64,000 bases of DNA from Frigoribacterium sp. PhB24 (GTDB lineage Bacteria > Actinomycetota > Actinomycetes > Actinomycetales > Microbacteriaceae), in NCBI RefSeq assembly GCF_003755185.1, contig NZ_RKIC01000016.1, positions 62,001-126,000 on the forward strand, written 5' to 3'. The number at the start of each line of letters is the position of its first letter. The stretch's first letter is position 1. This document shows, one piece after another, positions 37,772 through 46,373 of the stretch. The notes beneath the pieces were generated by a model. It saw only the letters and a list, made by a program, of their open reading frames with translations, ran no database searches and was not told where the DNA came from. A program made the position numbers and the translations under genes.

Positions 37772-37800
37772 TTGACAATCATTATCAGTAGCAATAGCGT
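37772..37800 (+). promoter_or_regulatory. Zur-box promoter of the zinc operon
   Basis: TTGACA (37772-37777), a 17-base spacer, then TAGCGT (37795-37800). The 15-bp palindromic box TGACAATCATTATCA (37773-37787) overlaps the -35 and matches Fur/Zur sites closely (7-1-7, one mismatch). Transcription would start at about the ATG at 37808, a leaderless mRNA. A dispersed 11-mer ends 4 bases upstream of the -35. Confidence 0.85.
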
Positions 37801-37807
37801 GACCGAC

Positions 37808-38755
37808 ATGAAGAAGCGCTCGTTGCCGACCCTGATCGCCCTGCCCGCCGCGGCAGCCCTCGTGCTGAGCGGATGCGCGACGTCGAGCGACGGCGGCTCG
37901 GCCGACGCCGCCGACGGAGGCGCGATCTCGGTCGTCACGTCGACCAACGTCTACGGCGACATCGCGAAGACCGTCGGCGGGGACCTCGTCGACGTCACGA
38001 GCATCATCAGCGACCCCTCGCAGGACCCGCACTCGTACGAGGCCGACGCCCGCACGCAGCTGGCCGTCTCGAAGGCCGACGTCATCGTCGAGAACGGCGG
38101 CGGCTACGACCCGTTCGTCGACACGATGGTCGACGCGAGCGGCACCGACGCCGCGATCGTCGACGCCGTCGACGTCTCGGGGCTCGACCCCGAGGCCGGG
38201 CACGACGACCACGCCGACCACGACCACGCCGCGTTCAACGAACACGTCTTCTACAGCCTCCCGAGCATGGCGAAGCTCGCCACGGCCATGGCCGACGAGT
38301 TCGGCCGGGTCGACGCGGCGAACGCCGACACCTTCACCGCGAACGCCGAGGCGTTCGGCGAGAAGATCGCCGACCTGGAGGCGCAGGCCGCGGCGATCAA
38401 GACGGCCCACGACGGCGACTCGGTCGCCTACACCGAACCCGTGCCCGGCTACCTCTTCGACGCGATGGGCCTGGTCAACGTGACCCCCGAGGCGTTCTCC
38501 GAGGCCATCGAAGAAGGCGACGACGTCTCGCCCGCCGTGCTCAACGAGACGCTGACGCTCTTCACCGACCAGAAGGTCGACCTGCTCGCCTACAACGAGC
38601 AGACCTCGAGCCCTGAGACCGAACAGGTCGAGAAGGCCGCCACCGACGCGGGCGTCGCGATCGTGCCGGTCACCGAGCTGCTGCCCGAGGGGGAAGACTA
38701 CGTGTCATGGCAACAGAGCAACATCGACGCGATCTCGGAGGCGCTCGGCACGTGA
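37808..38755 (+). CDS. znuA: Zinc ABC transporter substrate-binding lipoprotein
   Basis: 315-aa cluster-9 metal receptor. The signal peptide and lipobox LVLSGCA (Cys about 23), SDPSQDPHSYEA (first zinc His), the His-rich loop GHDDHADHDHAAFNEHVFY, and GDSVAYTEPVPGYLFDAMG are present. The ATG at 37808 is used since a GTG 9 bases earlier lies inside the -10 box. First gene of znuA-znuC-znuB-zur; Zur-controlled by the box above. The His-rich loop favours zinc over manganese. Confidence 0.94.
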   Translation: MKKRSLPTLIALPAAAALVLSGCATSSDGGSADAADGGAISVVTSTNVYGDIAKTVGGDLVDVTSIISDPSQDPHSYEADARTQLAVSKADVIVENGGGYDPFVDTMVDASGTDAAIVDAVDVSGLDPEAGHDDHADHDHAAFNEHVFYSLPSMAKLATAMADEFGRVDAANADTFTANAEAFGEKIADLEAQAAAIKTAHDGDSVAYTEPVPGYLFDAMGLVNVTPEAFSEAIEEGDDVSPAVLNETLTLFTDQKVDLLAYNEQTSSPETEQVEKAATDAGVAIVPVTELLPEGEDYVSWQQSNIDAISEALGT

Positions 38756-39633
38756 CCGAGCCCGTCGGCGCGACCTCCGTCGCCGCCGCCACCCGCGCCT
38801 CCTCGGCCGGTGGCGGCGGCGACGCCGTGCTGCGCCTCCGTGACGCCGGGGTCTCGTTCGGCGCCCGCACGCTCTGGTCGGGGCTCGACCTCGACGTGCG
38901 GCCGGGCGAGTTCATCGCGGTGCTCGGGCCCAACGGCGCGGGCAAGACGACGATGCTGCGGACGATCCTCGGGCAGCAGCAGCTGACCGAGGGCACCATC
39001 GAGTTCCTCGGGCGACCGGTCGGTCGCGGCCACCGCCGCATCGGCTACGTGCCGCAGCAACGGCTGATGGAGTCCGGCACCCCGCTGCGTGCCCGCGACA
39101 TGATCGCCCTGGGCGTCACGGGCCACCGCTGGGGCCTGCGGCGCGAGTCGGCGGCCGAGCGCGCCCGCATCGACGCCCTGGTCGGCGAGGTCGGCGCGAC
39201 GTCGTTCGCGACCTCGCCGGTCGCCAGCCTCAGCGGCGGCGAACAACAGCGCACCCGGGTCGGCCAGGCCCTCGCCGCCGAACCCGCCCTGCTGCTCTGC
39301 GACGAGCCCCTCATCTCGCTCGACCTGCGCCATCAGCGCGAGGTCACCCGCCTGATCGACGAGCAGCGCCGCGCGCGCAACGCCGCGGTCGTGTTCGTCA
39401 CGCACGACGTCAACCCGATCCTCGACGTCGTCGACCGGGTGCTCTACCTCGCCGGCGGCCGGTTCCGCATCGGCACGCCCGACGAGGTGCTCCGGGCCGA
39501 CGTGCTGAGCGACCTCTACGGCACCCCGGTCGACGTGATCCGCACCATGGGTCGCATCGTGATCGTCGGCAGCCACGACGGGCACGACCACCACGTCGAC
39601 GAGCACCTCGACGACGAAGGGCTCGTGCGATGA
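38752..39633 (+). CDS. znuC: Zinc ABC transporter ATP-binding protein
   Basis: 293 aa. Walker A GPNGAGKTT near 70, Q-loop VPQQR, signature SLSGGEQQR near 160 and Walker B LLLCDEPL near 180, followed by the H-switch VFVTHDV. The GTG overlaps the znuA stop. Residues 8-24 (SVAAATRASSAGGGGDA) are a low-complexity N-terminal extension not needed for the fold, and part of it is encoded by an exact dispersed 11-mer (38793-38803). The tail is His/Asp-rich (SHDGHDHHVDEH), perhaps metal-sensing. Confidence 0.95.
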   Translation: MTEPVGATSVAAATRASSAGGGGDAVLRLRDAGVSFGARTLWSGLDLDVRPGEFIAVLGPNGAGKTTMLRTILGQQQLTEGTIEFLGRPVGRGHRRIGYVPQQRLMESGTPLRARDMIALGVTGHRWGLRRESAAERARIDALVGEVGATSFATSPVASLSGGEQQRTRVGQALAAEPALLLCDEPLISLDLRHQREVTRLIDEQRRARNAAVVFVTHDVNPILDVVDRVLYLAGGRFRIGTPDEVLRADVLSDLYGTPVDVIRTMGRIVIVGSHDGHDHHVDEHLDDEGLVR

Positions 39634-40520
39634 CCGACCTGTGGTCGCAGCTCTTCAGCTTCCAGGACTTCGGCGAGCTGTTCGTCCTGGTCAAGAACAG
39701 CGTCATCGCAGGCGCCGTGCTCGGCCTGGTCGGCGGCCTGATCGGGCCGTTCGTGATCACGCGCAACATGCCCTTCGCCGTGCACGGCATCAGCGAGCTC
39801 TCGTTCGCCGGCGCCGCCGCGGCCCTGCTGCTCGGCGTCAACGTCGTCAGCGGGTCGCTCGTCGGCAGCCTGCTCGCCGCCCTGCTGATCGGCCTGCTCG
39901 GCACCCGGGCACGCGAACGCAACTCGATCATCGCGGTCCTCATGCCGTTCGGCCTGGGGCTCGGCATCCTCTTCCTGGCGCTCTACCGGGGGCGGTCCGC
40001 CAACAAGTTCGGGCTGCTGACCGGTCAGATCGTGTCGGTCGACAACCCGCAGCTGGGCTGGCTGATCGCCATCTCCGCCGTCGTGATCGTCACGCTGGTC
40101 GTCATCTGGCGACCACTGACCTTCGCCAGCGTCGACCCCGACGTCGCCGCGGCGGCCGGCGTGCCCGTCCGCGCCCTCGGCATCGTCTTCATGCTCGTGC
40201 TCGGCCTGTCGGTCGCGGTCTCGGTCCAGATCATCGGCGCGCTGCTCGTCCTCTCGTTGCTCGTGACGCCCGCAGCCGCCGCCCTTCGGCTGACCGTGAA
40301 CCCCCGGCTCGTGCCCGTGCTCAGCGTCACGTTCGCCGTCGTCTCGGTCGTCGGCGGCATCCTGCTCGCCCTCGGCGGCGGCCTGCCCATCAGCCCCTAC
40401 GTCACGACGATCTCGTTCACGATCTGGCTCGTCTGCCGCCTGATCAGCTGGCGTCGCACGACCGCCGCCGTGAAGCCGCGCAGGGGCCCGCGGGTACCCT
40501 TGGCCACGACCGGGGTCTGA
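39630..40520 (+). CDS. znuB: Zinc ABC transporter permease
   Basis: 296-aa permease of the ABC-3 family with about eight helices. GPFVITRNMPFAVHGISELSFAGAA near residue 40-65, and LTFASVDPDVAAAAGVPVRALG, near 165, are the family blocks. ATG overlaps the znuC stop (ATGA), and the zur gene follows after 34 bases that contain a short tandem duplication (ggggtctgacacacc / ggggtccgacacaga). Confidence 0.94.
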   Translation: MTDLWSQLFSFQDFGELFVLVKNSVIAGAVLGLVGGLIGPFVITRNMPFAVHGISELSFAGAAAALLLGVNVVSGSLVGSLLAALLIGLLGTRARERNSIIAVLMPFGLGLGILFLALYRGRSANKFGLLTGQIVSVDNPQLGWLIAISAVVIVTLVVIWRPLTFASVDPDVAAAAGVPVRALGIVFMLVLGLSVAVSVQIIGALLVLSLLVTPAAAALRLTVNPRLVPVLSVTFAVVSVVGGILLALGGGLPISPYVTTISFTIWLVCRLISWRRTTAAVKPRRGPRVPLATTGV

Positions 40521-40554
40521 CACACCGGGGTCCGACACAGAGAGGCAGGACGAC

Positions 40555-40971
40555 GTGGTGGTCCGACGCAACACGTGGCAACGCGAGGCCGTGCGAGAAG
40601 CACTGGGCACGAGCGAGGGGTTCGTCAGCGCCCAGGCGCTGCACGCCCACCTGCGCGAGACCGGTATCGGCCTGGCCACGGTCTACCGGGCCCTCGCCGA
40701 CCTCGCCGCCGACGGCTCGGCCGACTCGCTGCAGCAAGAAGGCGAGAGCCTCTACCGCGCCTGCACCCCGGGCACCCACCACCACCACCTGATCTGCCGC
40801 ACCTGCGGCACCACGGTCGAGATCGAGGCCGACGAGGTCGAGACCTGGGCCCAGCACGTCGCCGCGACGCACGGGTTCACCGAGGCGCAGCACGTCGTCG
40901 ACGTGTTCGGCCTGTGCCCCGCGTGCACGGCCGAGGCCCGCGCGGCCGCCGACGCCCCAGCATCCCGCTGA
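40555..40971 (+). CDS. zur: Fur-family zinc regulator
   Basis: 138 aa. Winged helix (LHAHLRETGIGLATVYRALADLAADG), the regulatory zinc site in GTHHHHLICRTCGTT, and a second CxxC in GLCPACTAE for the structural zinc. At the end of the znuACB operon, this is Zur. It would bind the box at 37773 when zinc is plentiful and so regulate its own operon. GTG 40555 with AGAGGCAGGA upstream. Confidence 0.93.
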   Translation: MVVRRNTWQREAVREALGTSEGFVSAQALHAHLRETGIGLATVYRALADLAADGSADSLQQEGESLYRACTPGTHHHHLICRTCGTTVEIEADEVETWAQHVAATHGFTEAQHVVDVFGLCPACTAEARAAADAPASR

Positions 40972-41034
40972 GCCGCGCCTCCTCGTCCCCGCGGTTCACG
41001 GCCCGCAGGCCACGGCACCCCGGGAGGCCCGGGT

Positions 41035-41064
41035 TGCGTGGGTCCGGGCGTGTCGCGTAAGCTC
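41035..41064 (+). promoter_or_regulatory. Promoter of the rpmB-rpmG-rpsN operon
   Basis: TTGCGT (41035-41040), 18-base spacer, TAAGCT (41059-41064). Followed by a long leader. I see no clear Zur box here, unlike in the zinc operon. Confidence 0.55.
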
Positions 41065-41071
41065 TTCCTTT

Positions 41072-41209
41072 GGTTGGGCGCTCTCTGCGCCCATGTGCAC
41101 CGCCTCCCGGCACCATCGCCCGATCCTTCGATCGGGCAGGGGGACCGGCGCGCCGACAAGTGACCTTGGGTGAGGGCTCCGGCCCTCACGGTATCTACGG
41201 AGGAAAACC
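41072..41209 (+). other. Structured 5' leader with three stable hairpins
   Basis: Three perfect stems: TGGGCGC/GCGCCCA (41076-41094), GCCCGATC/GATCGGGC (41118-41137, 4-base loop) and GTGAGGGC/GCCCTCAC (41170-41189). Then GGAGGAAAACC and the rpmB ATG. About 140 nt of untranslated RNA is unusual in this window of mostly leaderless genes and suggests a ribosomal-protein leader or attenuator. Confidence 0.5.
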
Positions 41210-41446
41210 ATGGCAGCAACCTGCCAGGTGACCGGAGCCGTTCCCGGCTTCGGGCACAACATCTCGCACTCGCACCGACGCACCAAGCGTCGTTTCGACC
41301 CGAACATCCAGAAGAAGACGTACTACGTGCCGTCGCTTCGTCGTAACGTGACGCTGCAGCTCAGCGCCAAGGGCATCAAGGTCATCGACGCCCGTGGCAT
41401 CGAGTCGGTCGTCAAGGACCTGCTCGCTCGTGGGGAGAAGATCTAA
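41210..41446 (+). CDS. rpmB: Ribosomal protein L28, zinc-independent form
   Basis: 78 aa. [25 protein letters not shown] at the start and the [23 protein letters not shown] core are L28. Only one Cys is present, so the CxxC zinc ribbon of the C+ form is lost. Strong ribosome site CGGAGGAAAACC. First of the L28-L33-S14 run; the stop overlaps the rpmG ATG (TAATG). Confidence 0.97.
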   Translation: MAATCQVTGAVPGFGHNISHSHRRTKRRFDPNIQKKTYYVPSLRRNVTLQLSAKGIKVIDARGIESVVKDLLARGEKI

Positions 41447-41613
41447 TGGCTCGTCAGCAGGACGTTCGTCCCATCATCAAGCTCCGCTCGACGGCGGGCA
41501 CCGGTTTCACGTACGTGACCAAGAAGAACCGTCGCAACAACCCCGACCGTCTCGTGCTGAAGAAGTACGACCCGGTGATTCGCAAGCACGTCGAATTCCG
41601 CGAGGAGCGCTAA
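41446..41613 (+). CDS. rpmG: Ribosomal protein L33, zinc-independent form
   Basis: 55 aa (too short for many gene finders). [20 protein letters not shown], then [22 protein letters not shown]. No Cys, so this is the C- paralogue that needs no zinc. Shares a base with the rpmB stop; rpsN starts 2 bases after its stop. Confidence 0.97.
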   Translation: MARQQDVRPIIKLRSTAGTGFTYVTKKNRRNNPDRLVLKKYDPVIRKHVEFREER

Positions 41614-41615
41614 AA

Positions 41616-41921
41616 ATGGCCAAGAAGAGCATGATCGCCAAGAACAACCAGCGCGCCGAGATCGTGGCCCGCTACGCCGAGAAGCGTCTCGAGCTGAAGA
41701 AGGCCCTGATCGACCCGAACGGTTCCGACGAGAGCCGTGAGGCCGCTCGCCTCGGCCTGCAGAAGCTGCCGCGCAACGCGTCGCCGGTCCGCCTCCGCAA
41801 CCGCGACTCGGTCGACGGTCGCCCCCGTGGCCACCTCAAGGCCTACGGCATCAGCCGCGTGCGGTTCCGCGACATGGCCCACCGGGGCGAGTTGCCGGGC
41901 ATCACGAAGTCTTCCTGGTAG
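41616..41921 (+). CDS. rpsN: Ribosomal protein S14, zinc-independent long form
   Basis: 101 aa, the long S14 without the CxxC pair of the short zinc form. [20 protein letters not shown] and [22 protein letters not shown] are the signature. L28, L33 and S14 without zinc next to znu/zur is the classical zinc-sparing set in actinobacteria, although in Microbacteriaceae these may be the only copies and constitutive. Confidence 0.97.
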   Translation: MAKKSMIAKNNQRAEIVARYAEKRLELKKALIDPNGSDESREAARLGLQKLPRNASPVRLRNRDSVDGRPRGHLKAYGISRVRFRDMAHRGELPGITKSSW

Positions 41922-42026
41922 GTTTCAACCGGTTCCACAGGGCCCTCGGCTCTCTGGTCTCGACCGCACAGGCATGGTGAACGCCGTGTCTCGTCATACC
42001 GAACGAAGTCCGAGGAGGACATTTAC

Positions 42027-42314
42027 ATGGCTGACAAGTCACTGAACCGTACCGAGCTCGTCGCAGCTGTCGCTTCCGAGTCCGGCCAGAGCCAGGCCGC
42101 CGTCAGCGGCGTCGTCGACGCGTTCTTCTCCGTCGTCTCGAAGTCGGTCGCCGACGGCACGAAGGTCACCATCCCCGGGTGGATCGCCTTCGAGAAGACG
42201 CACCGCGCCGCTCGCACCGGCCGCAACCCCCAGACGGGTGAGGCCCTCGAGATCGCCGCCAGCGACAGCGTCAAGGTCAGCGCCGGCAGCAAGCTCAAGG
42301 CTGCCGTCAAGTAG
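42027..42314 (+). CDS. hup: DNA-binding protein HU
   Basis: 95-aa histone-like protein. SLNRTELVAAVASESGQSQAAV, VTIPGWIAFEKTHRAARTGRNPQTGE (the DNA-binding arm with RNPQTGE) are HU signatures. Nucleoid compaction and DNA bending. RBS GAGGAGGACATTTAC. Long 105-base gap upstream; the well-formed terminator downstream (42336-42376) isolates it. Confidence 0.96.
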   Translation: MADKSLNRTELVAAVASESGQSQAAVSGVVDAFFSVVSKSVADGTKVTIPGWIAFEKTHRAARTGRNPQTGEALEIAASDSVKVSAGSKLKAAVK

Positions 42315-42335
42315 TCCTCGCTCTCACGAGCACCC

Positions 42336-42376
42336 GAGAAGGGGCGTGACGACCAACGGTCGTCCCGCCCCTTCTC
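42336..42376 (+). terminator. Strong intrinsic terminator after hup
   Basis: GAGAAGGGGCG/CGCCCCTTCTC (11 bp), then a mismatch and an inner 7-bp stem GACGACC/GGTCGTC around an AAC loop, followed by TCGTT. One of the clearest terminators in the window. Confidence 0.8.
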
Positions 42377-42455
42377 TCGTTCCGATCACTCGACGTCGAG
42401 CGACGCCCTTCACCCCCGCCTGTTCACCAGGCGATCCGACTTACCCTGGTAGACG

Positions 42456-44441
42456 ATGCCCAGACTCGCTCGCACCACGGCGCCCGCACTGCTCGTGCTG
42501 GTGGCGTTCGCGTCACTCCTCGCCGCGTTGCAGTTCGGCGGGGCGGCCGACGCGCCCCTCGTCGTCGACCCCGGCGAGGTCGTGCGCTACGGCCTGCCCA
42601 TGGCCAAGATGCTGGGCAACATCGGGGCGGCCCTCACCATCGGCACGCTCTTCCTGACCTGCTTCGCGCTCACCCGCCGCGAGCCCGAGTACGACCGCGC
42701 GTTGGACGTCGCCGCCGCCGCCGCGGGCTTCTGGGCCGTCGCCTCGGCCGTCACCACGTTCTTCACCTTCCTCAGCGTCGCCAACGTCCCGGTCACCTTC
42801 GACGACCAGTTCGGACGCACGCTGGCGTTCTTCCTGACGAACACCGAACTCGGCACCGCCTGGCTCATCACCACGCTCGTCGCGGCGACGGTCACGGTGC
42901 TCTGCTTCGTCGTCCGCAACATCTGGTTGATCGTCGCCGTGACCGTGCTCGCCGCGGGCGGGCTCATCCCCATCGCCGAGCAGGGCCACGCGGCGGGCAC
43001 GAGCGGGCACGACGCCGCCGTCACCGACCTCGCCCTGCACCTGGTCGGGGCCTCGGTCTGGCTCGGCGGCCTGCTCGCCATCGTGCTGCTCCGCGGCCAC
43101 CTCTCGGGTGGGCGGCTGGCGATCGTCCTCGCGCGCTATTCGAGCGTGGCCATCGTCTGCTTCGTTGTCGTCGCGGTCTCGGGCATCGGCAGCGCCGCCA
43201 TCCGCATCGGCGACTGGTCGGCCCTGACCTCGGGCTACGGAGTGCTCGTGCTGGTCAAGACGTTCGCCCTCGTCGCCTTGGGTCTGTTCGGCGTCGTGCA
43301 GCGGCGGTGGCTCGTCGGCCGCCTGGCGACCCACCCCAAGGCGACGACCAAGCTCTTCTGGTGGTTCGTCACCGCAGAGCTCGCCTTCATGGGACTCGCC
43401 TCGGGTGTCGCCGCCGCCCTCGCGCGAACGGCCACCCCGGTCGAGCAGGTCGCCGCGACCGATCTCGCCGACCCCACGCCGGCCGTGATCCTCACCGAAG
43501 AGGCGCTTCCGCCCGAGCTGACGCCCCTGCGCTACCTCACCGAGTGGAACGTCGACCTGCTCTGGGGTCTGCTCTGCGCCTTCGGTGTCTTCTTCTACCT
43601 GGCCGGCGTCGTCCGCCTGCACCGCCGCGGCGACCGCTGGCCGATCGGGCGCACCGTCTCGTGGGTGGCCGGCCTCGTCGTGCTGTTCTACATCACCTGC
43701 GGCGCCCCGAACGTCTACGAGGAGTACCTGTTCAGCACCCACATGCTGGCGCACATGGCGCTGGGGATGCTCGTCCCCGTGCTGCTCGTACCGGGTGCGC
43801 CGGTGACGCTCGCGTTGCGCACCATCACGAAGCGCGGTGACGGCACGCGCGGTGGCCGCGAGTGGATCATGATCCTCGTGCACTCGCGGGCGGCGACCGT
43901 GGTCAGCAACCCGATCGTGGCCGCGGTGCTGTTCGCCGGGTCGCTCTGGGCGTTCTACTACACGCCGCTGTTCAGCTGGGCGACGACGACCCACATCGGC
44001 CACTACTGGATGATCGTGCATTTCGTGATCACCGGGTACCTCTTCGTCCAGTCGATGATCGGCATCGACCCGGTCAAGGGCCGCTTGCCCTACCCGGCGC
44101 GGCTCGTCGTGCTGCTGGCCACGATGGCGTTCCACGCGTTCTTCGGACTGGGCATCATGAGCGCCACCGGGCTCTTCCTCGCCGACTGGTACGGCGCCAT
44201 GGGTCGCACCTGGGGGCCGACTCCGATGCAGGACCAGTACGTCGCCGGTGGCATCGCGTGGAGCGTCGGCGAGATCCCCACGATCATCATGGCCATCGCC
44301 GTGGCCATCATGTGGCAGCGCAGCGACGGCCGCGAGGCGGTGCGCAAGGACCGTCAGGCCGAACGCGACGACGACGCCGAGCTCAGGGCGTACAACGAGC
44401 AGCTCGAGGCACTGTCGCACCAGCGCGAGCGCACCCGCTGA
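42456..44441 (+). CDS. CopD-CtaG fusion: copper transport and cytochrome oxidase assembly protein
   Basis: 661 aa, about 14 membrane helices. Residues 1-330 are a CopD-like copper-resistance domain (GQGHAAGTSGHDAAVTD near 175, HLVGASVWLGGLLAIVLL). Residues 360-630 are a caa3-type CtaG domain (STHMLAHMALGMLVPVLLVPGAP and HIGHYWMIVHFVITGYLF, with conserved His). It delivers copper to cytochrome c oxidase or maintains copper balance. The ATG follows TACCCT (42442-42447) by 8 bases, leaderless. The fusion is common in high-GC Actinobacteria. Confidence 0.92.
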   Translation: MPRLARTTAPALLVLVAFASLLAALQFGGAADAPLVVDPGEVVRYGLPMAKMLGNIGAALTIGTLFLTCFALTRREPEYDRALDVAAAAAGFWAVASAVTTFFTFLSVANVPVTFDDQFGRTLAFFLTNTELGTAWLITTLVAATVTVLCFVVRNIWLIVAVTVLAAGGLIPIAEQGHAAGTSGHDAAVTDLALHLVGASVWLGGLLAIVLLRGHLSGGRLAIVLARYSSVAIVCFVVVAVSGIGSAAIRIGDWSALTSGYGVLVLVKTFALVALGLFGVVQRRWLVGRLATHPKATTKLFWWFVTAELAFMGLASGVAAALARTATPVEQVAATDLADPTPAVILTEEALPPELTPLRYLTEWNVDLLWGLLCAFGVFFYLAGVVRLHRRGDRWPIGRTVSWVAGLVVLFYITCGAPNVYEEYLFSTHMLAHMALGMLVPVLLVPGAPVTLALRTITKRGDGTRGGREWIMILVHSRAATVVSNPIVAAVLFAGSLWAFYYTPLFSWATTTHIGHYWMIVHFVITGYLFVQSMIGIDPVKGRLPYPARLVVLLATMAFHAFFGLGIMSATGLFLADWYGAMGRTWGPTPMQDQYVAGGIAWSVGEIPTIIMAIAVAIMWQRSDGREAVRKDRQAERDDDAELRAYNEQLEALSHQRERTR

Positions 44442-44458
44442 CGCGAGCAGCGAAACGG

Positions 44459-44526
44459 CAGCGCACCGCGTCTCGTGCAGGGCACCGCAACCAGTCGGGG
44501 TGCGGTGCACGAAAGGCGGTGCGCTG
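44459..44526. terminator. 68-base three-tier hairpin between convergent genes
   Basis: CAGCGCACCGC (44459-44469) pairs with GCGGTGCGCTG (44516-44526), 11 bp; inside, TCGTGCA pairs with TGCACGA (44506-44512); inside that, CCGCA pairs with TGCGG. Strongly folded on both strands, between ctaG (+) and the luciferase-like gene (-). Confidence 0.65.
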
Positions 44527-44570
44527 GTCGGGGTCGCAGGGCACGAGCCCCCGAGGAGGCGCGGGTCGGG

Positions 44571-45605
44571 TCAGGCGAGCATCTCGCGGACGAGCGGCAC
44601 GACCTTCGTCCCGTACAACTCGATGCTGCGCATCATGAGCTCGTGTGGCAGGCGGCCCATGCTGTACCGCATGTCGAAGCGCGTCGCGCCGAGCAGGCGC
44701 ATGTTCTGAGCGATCTTCGTGGCGACGGTCTCGGGTGAGCCCACGTACAGTGCCCCGGTCGAGCTGGCGCTGGCCTCGTACTGCGCGCGGCTGTAGGGCG
44801 GCCAACCGCGTTCGCGACCGAGCTGGTTCGTCTGCTCCTCCTGGTACGGGAACAGCGCCTCCTTGGCGTCGGCGTCGGTGTCGGCCACGAAACCGGGCGA
44901 GTGCATCGCGATCGGCTGCGAGTCGTGACCGAACTCGCCGAGGGCACGCCGGTAGAGGTCGGCGTAGGGCGCGAACTGGGCGGGCTGTCCGCCGATGATC
45001 GCGAGGAAGAGCGGGAATCCGTAGTGCGCGGCGCGGATGACCGACTGCGGCGATCCGCCGACGCCGACCCAGGTGCGGATGGAGCCACCCTCGGTCTTCG
45101 GGTACACCTCTTGCGCGTCGAGGCCGGCCCGGACGGTGCCCGTCCAGGTCGTCGGGCCCTCTTTGAGCAACTCGGCGAAGAGCTGGATCTTCTCCTCGAA
45201 GAGCACCTCGTAGTCCTGCAGGTCGAGACCGAAGAGCGGGAACGACTCGGTGAACGAGCCGCGACCCAGGATGACCTCGGCACGGCCGTTCGAGATCGCG
45301 TCGACCGTGGCGAAGCGCTGGAAGACCCGCACGGGGTCGTCCGAGCTGAGCACCGTGACGGCCGAGCCCAGGCGGATCGTCTTCGTGCGGGCAGCGATCG
45401 CCGCGAGCACGACCTCGGGGGCCGAGACGGCGAAGTCCTTGCGGTGGTGCTCGCCGACTCCGATGAAGTCGAGGCCCACCTGGTCGGCCAGGACGGCCTG
45501 CTCGACCAGGTTGCGGATGGCCTCGGCGTGCGTGACCGGGCTCCCGTCGAGGCGGTCGGTGATGTCACCGAAGGTGTCGAGGCCGAACTCGAGGGGGTGT
45601 GCCAT
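44571..45605 (-). CDS. LLM-class flavin-dependent oxidoreductase
   Basis: 344-aa luciferase-like TIM barrel. FGDITDR, LVEQAVLADQVGLDFIGVGEHHR near residue 35-57 and IRLGSAVTVLSSDDPVRVFQRFATVDAISNGRAEVILGRGSF near 85-125 are the flavin-binding family blocks. It uses FMN or F420; the LDxFG N-terminus and SFTESFPLFG resemble FMN-dependent monooxygenases. ATG 45605 with GGAGAGC upstream rather than the TTG 15 bases earlier. Substrate unknown. A dispersed 11-mer lies just after the gene (44554-44564). Confidence 0.88.
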   Translation of the reverse strand: MAHPLEFGLDTFGDITDRLDGSPVTHAEAIRNLVEQAVLADQVGLDFIGVGEHHRKDFAVSAPEVVLAAIAARTKTIRLGSAVTVLSSDDPVRVFQRFATVDAISNGRAEVILGRGSFTESFPLFGLDLQDYEVLFEEKIQLFAELLKEGPTTWTGTVRAGLDAQEVYPKTEGGSIRTWVGVGGSPQSVIRAAHYGFPLFLAIIGGQPAQFAPYADLYRRALGEFGHDSQPIAMHSPGFVADTDADAKEALFPYQEEQTNQLGRERGWPPYSRAQYEASASSTGALYVGSPETVATKIAQNMRLLGATRFDMRYSMGRLPHELMMRSIELYGTKVVPLVREMLA

Positions 45606-45694
45606 GCGTGTGCTCTCCAAATCAATACGTTCGCATCATTCTACCCGATGGGGGGCGATCACGGGAGGGGCCGTCCGGAGCGCGGACGCCCGGG

Positions 45695-46321
45695 TCAGAG
45701 CCGGTCGAGCCGATTCGCGGCGATGCGGTCGCGCATGCCGCCACGGATCGTCCGGGCGGCCTCGGAGCCGGGCTTCCGGTGCGCCTGGGTCGACATCAGC
45801 CCGGCGAACTCGACGCCGAAACCGTCGCGGGGCACCCGCTCGACGAGGGCTCGGACGACCTCGACCGGCCAGTCGTCGCCGCCCACCCCCGACACGTCGA
45901 GGCTCGTCGCCCGCTCGAGCAGGTGCCCCTCGACGTCGAGGTCGGGCGAGACCGCGGGCCACATGTGCCGCACGACCACGTCGACCAGCCGCTGGGCCCG
46001 CTCGGCCGACCAACCCGCCCCTGTGGCGAACACCCGGGCGACCTCGCCCCCGGCCCGCTCGAACGGCTCGGTGTGGCTGTCGAACGGTGACGCCAACCCG
46101 ACGTCGTGCAAGGCCGCCGCGACGAACAGCAGCTCGTGGTCGAAGATCAGGCCCTCGCGCCGGCCGAGGTCGACGGCGAGCGCCGCCGAGCGGCGGCTGT
46201 GCGCGAACAGGGCCGGGCTCGACACGACGGCGGCGGCCTCGAGGGCACGGGAGGCGGCGAGCGAGGGAGGCGCGAGCAGCTCGTCGAGGAGGGCGGCGGT
46301 CGGTCGGGGCTCGGCGGTCAT
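45695..46321 (-). CDS. HD-domain phosphohydrolase-like protein
   Basis: 208 aa. HSRRSAALAVDLGRREGL and VAAALHDVGLASPF supply the first His and the HD pair of the HD fold; a later VVVRHMWPAVS holds the last conserved His. Such short HD proteins resemble cyanamide hydratase. Acts on an unknown cyanamide, phosphate ester or nucleotide. Start ATG 46321 is 100 bp from a divergent GlxA-type AraC regulator with half-sites between them, so the regulator may control it. Confidence 0.75.
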   Translation of the reverse strand: MTAEPRPTAALLDELLAPPSLAASRALEAAAVVSSPALFAHSRRSAALAVDLGRREGLIFDHELLFVAAALHDVGLASPFDSHTEPFERAGGEVARVFATGAGWSAERAQRLVDVVVRHMWPAVSPDLDVEGHLLERATSLDVSGVGGDDWPVEVVRALVERVPRDGFGVEFAGLMSTQAHRKPGSEAARTIRGGMRDRIAANRLDRL

Positions 46322-46348
46322 GGCAGGAACTTTATGAGTGGACAGCTC

Positions 46349-46373
46349 CTGCCACGAGTGGCAGTCTTGCCAC
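46349..46373. promoter_or_regulatory. TGCCAC repeat operator between HD gene and AraC regulator
   Basis: CTGCCAC-GA-GTGGCAG (46349-46364) is a perfect 7-2-7 palindrome, followed by another TGCCAC (46368-46373). TGGCAG also lies at 46321-46326 at the edge of the HD gene. Repeated half-sites in a divergent gap beside an AraC-type gene suggest its binding site. Confidence 0.6.
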
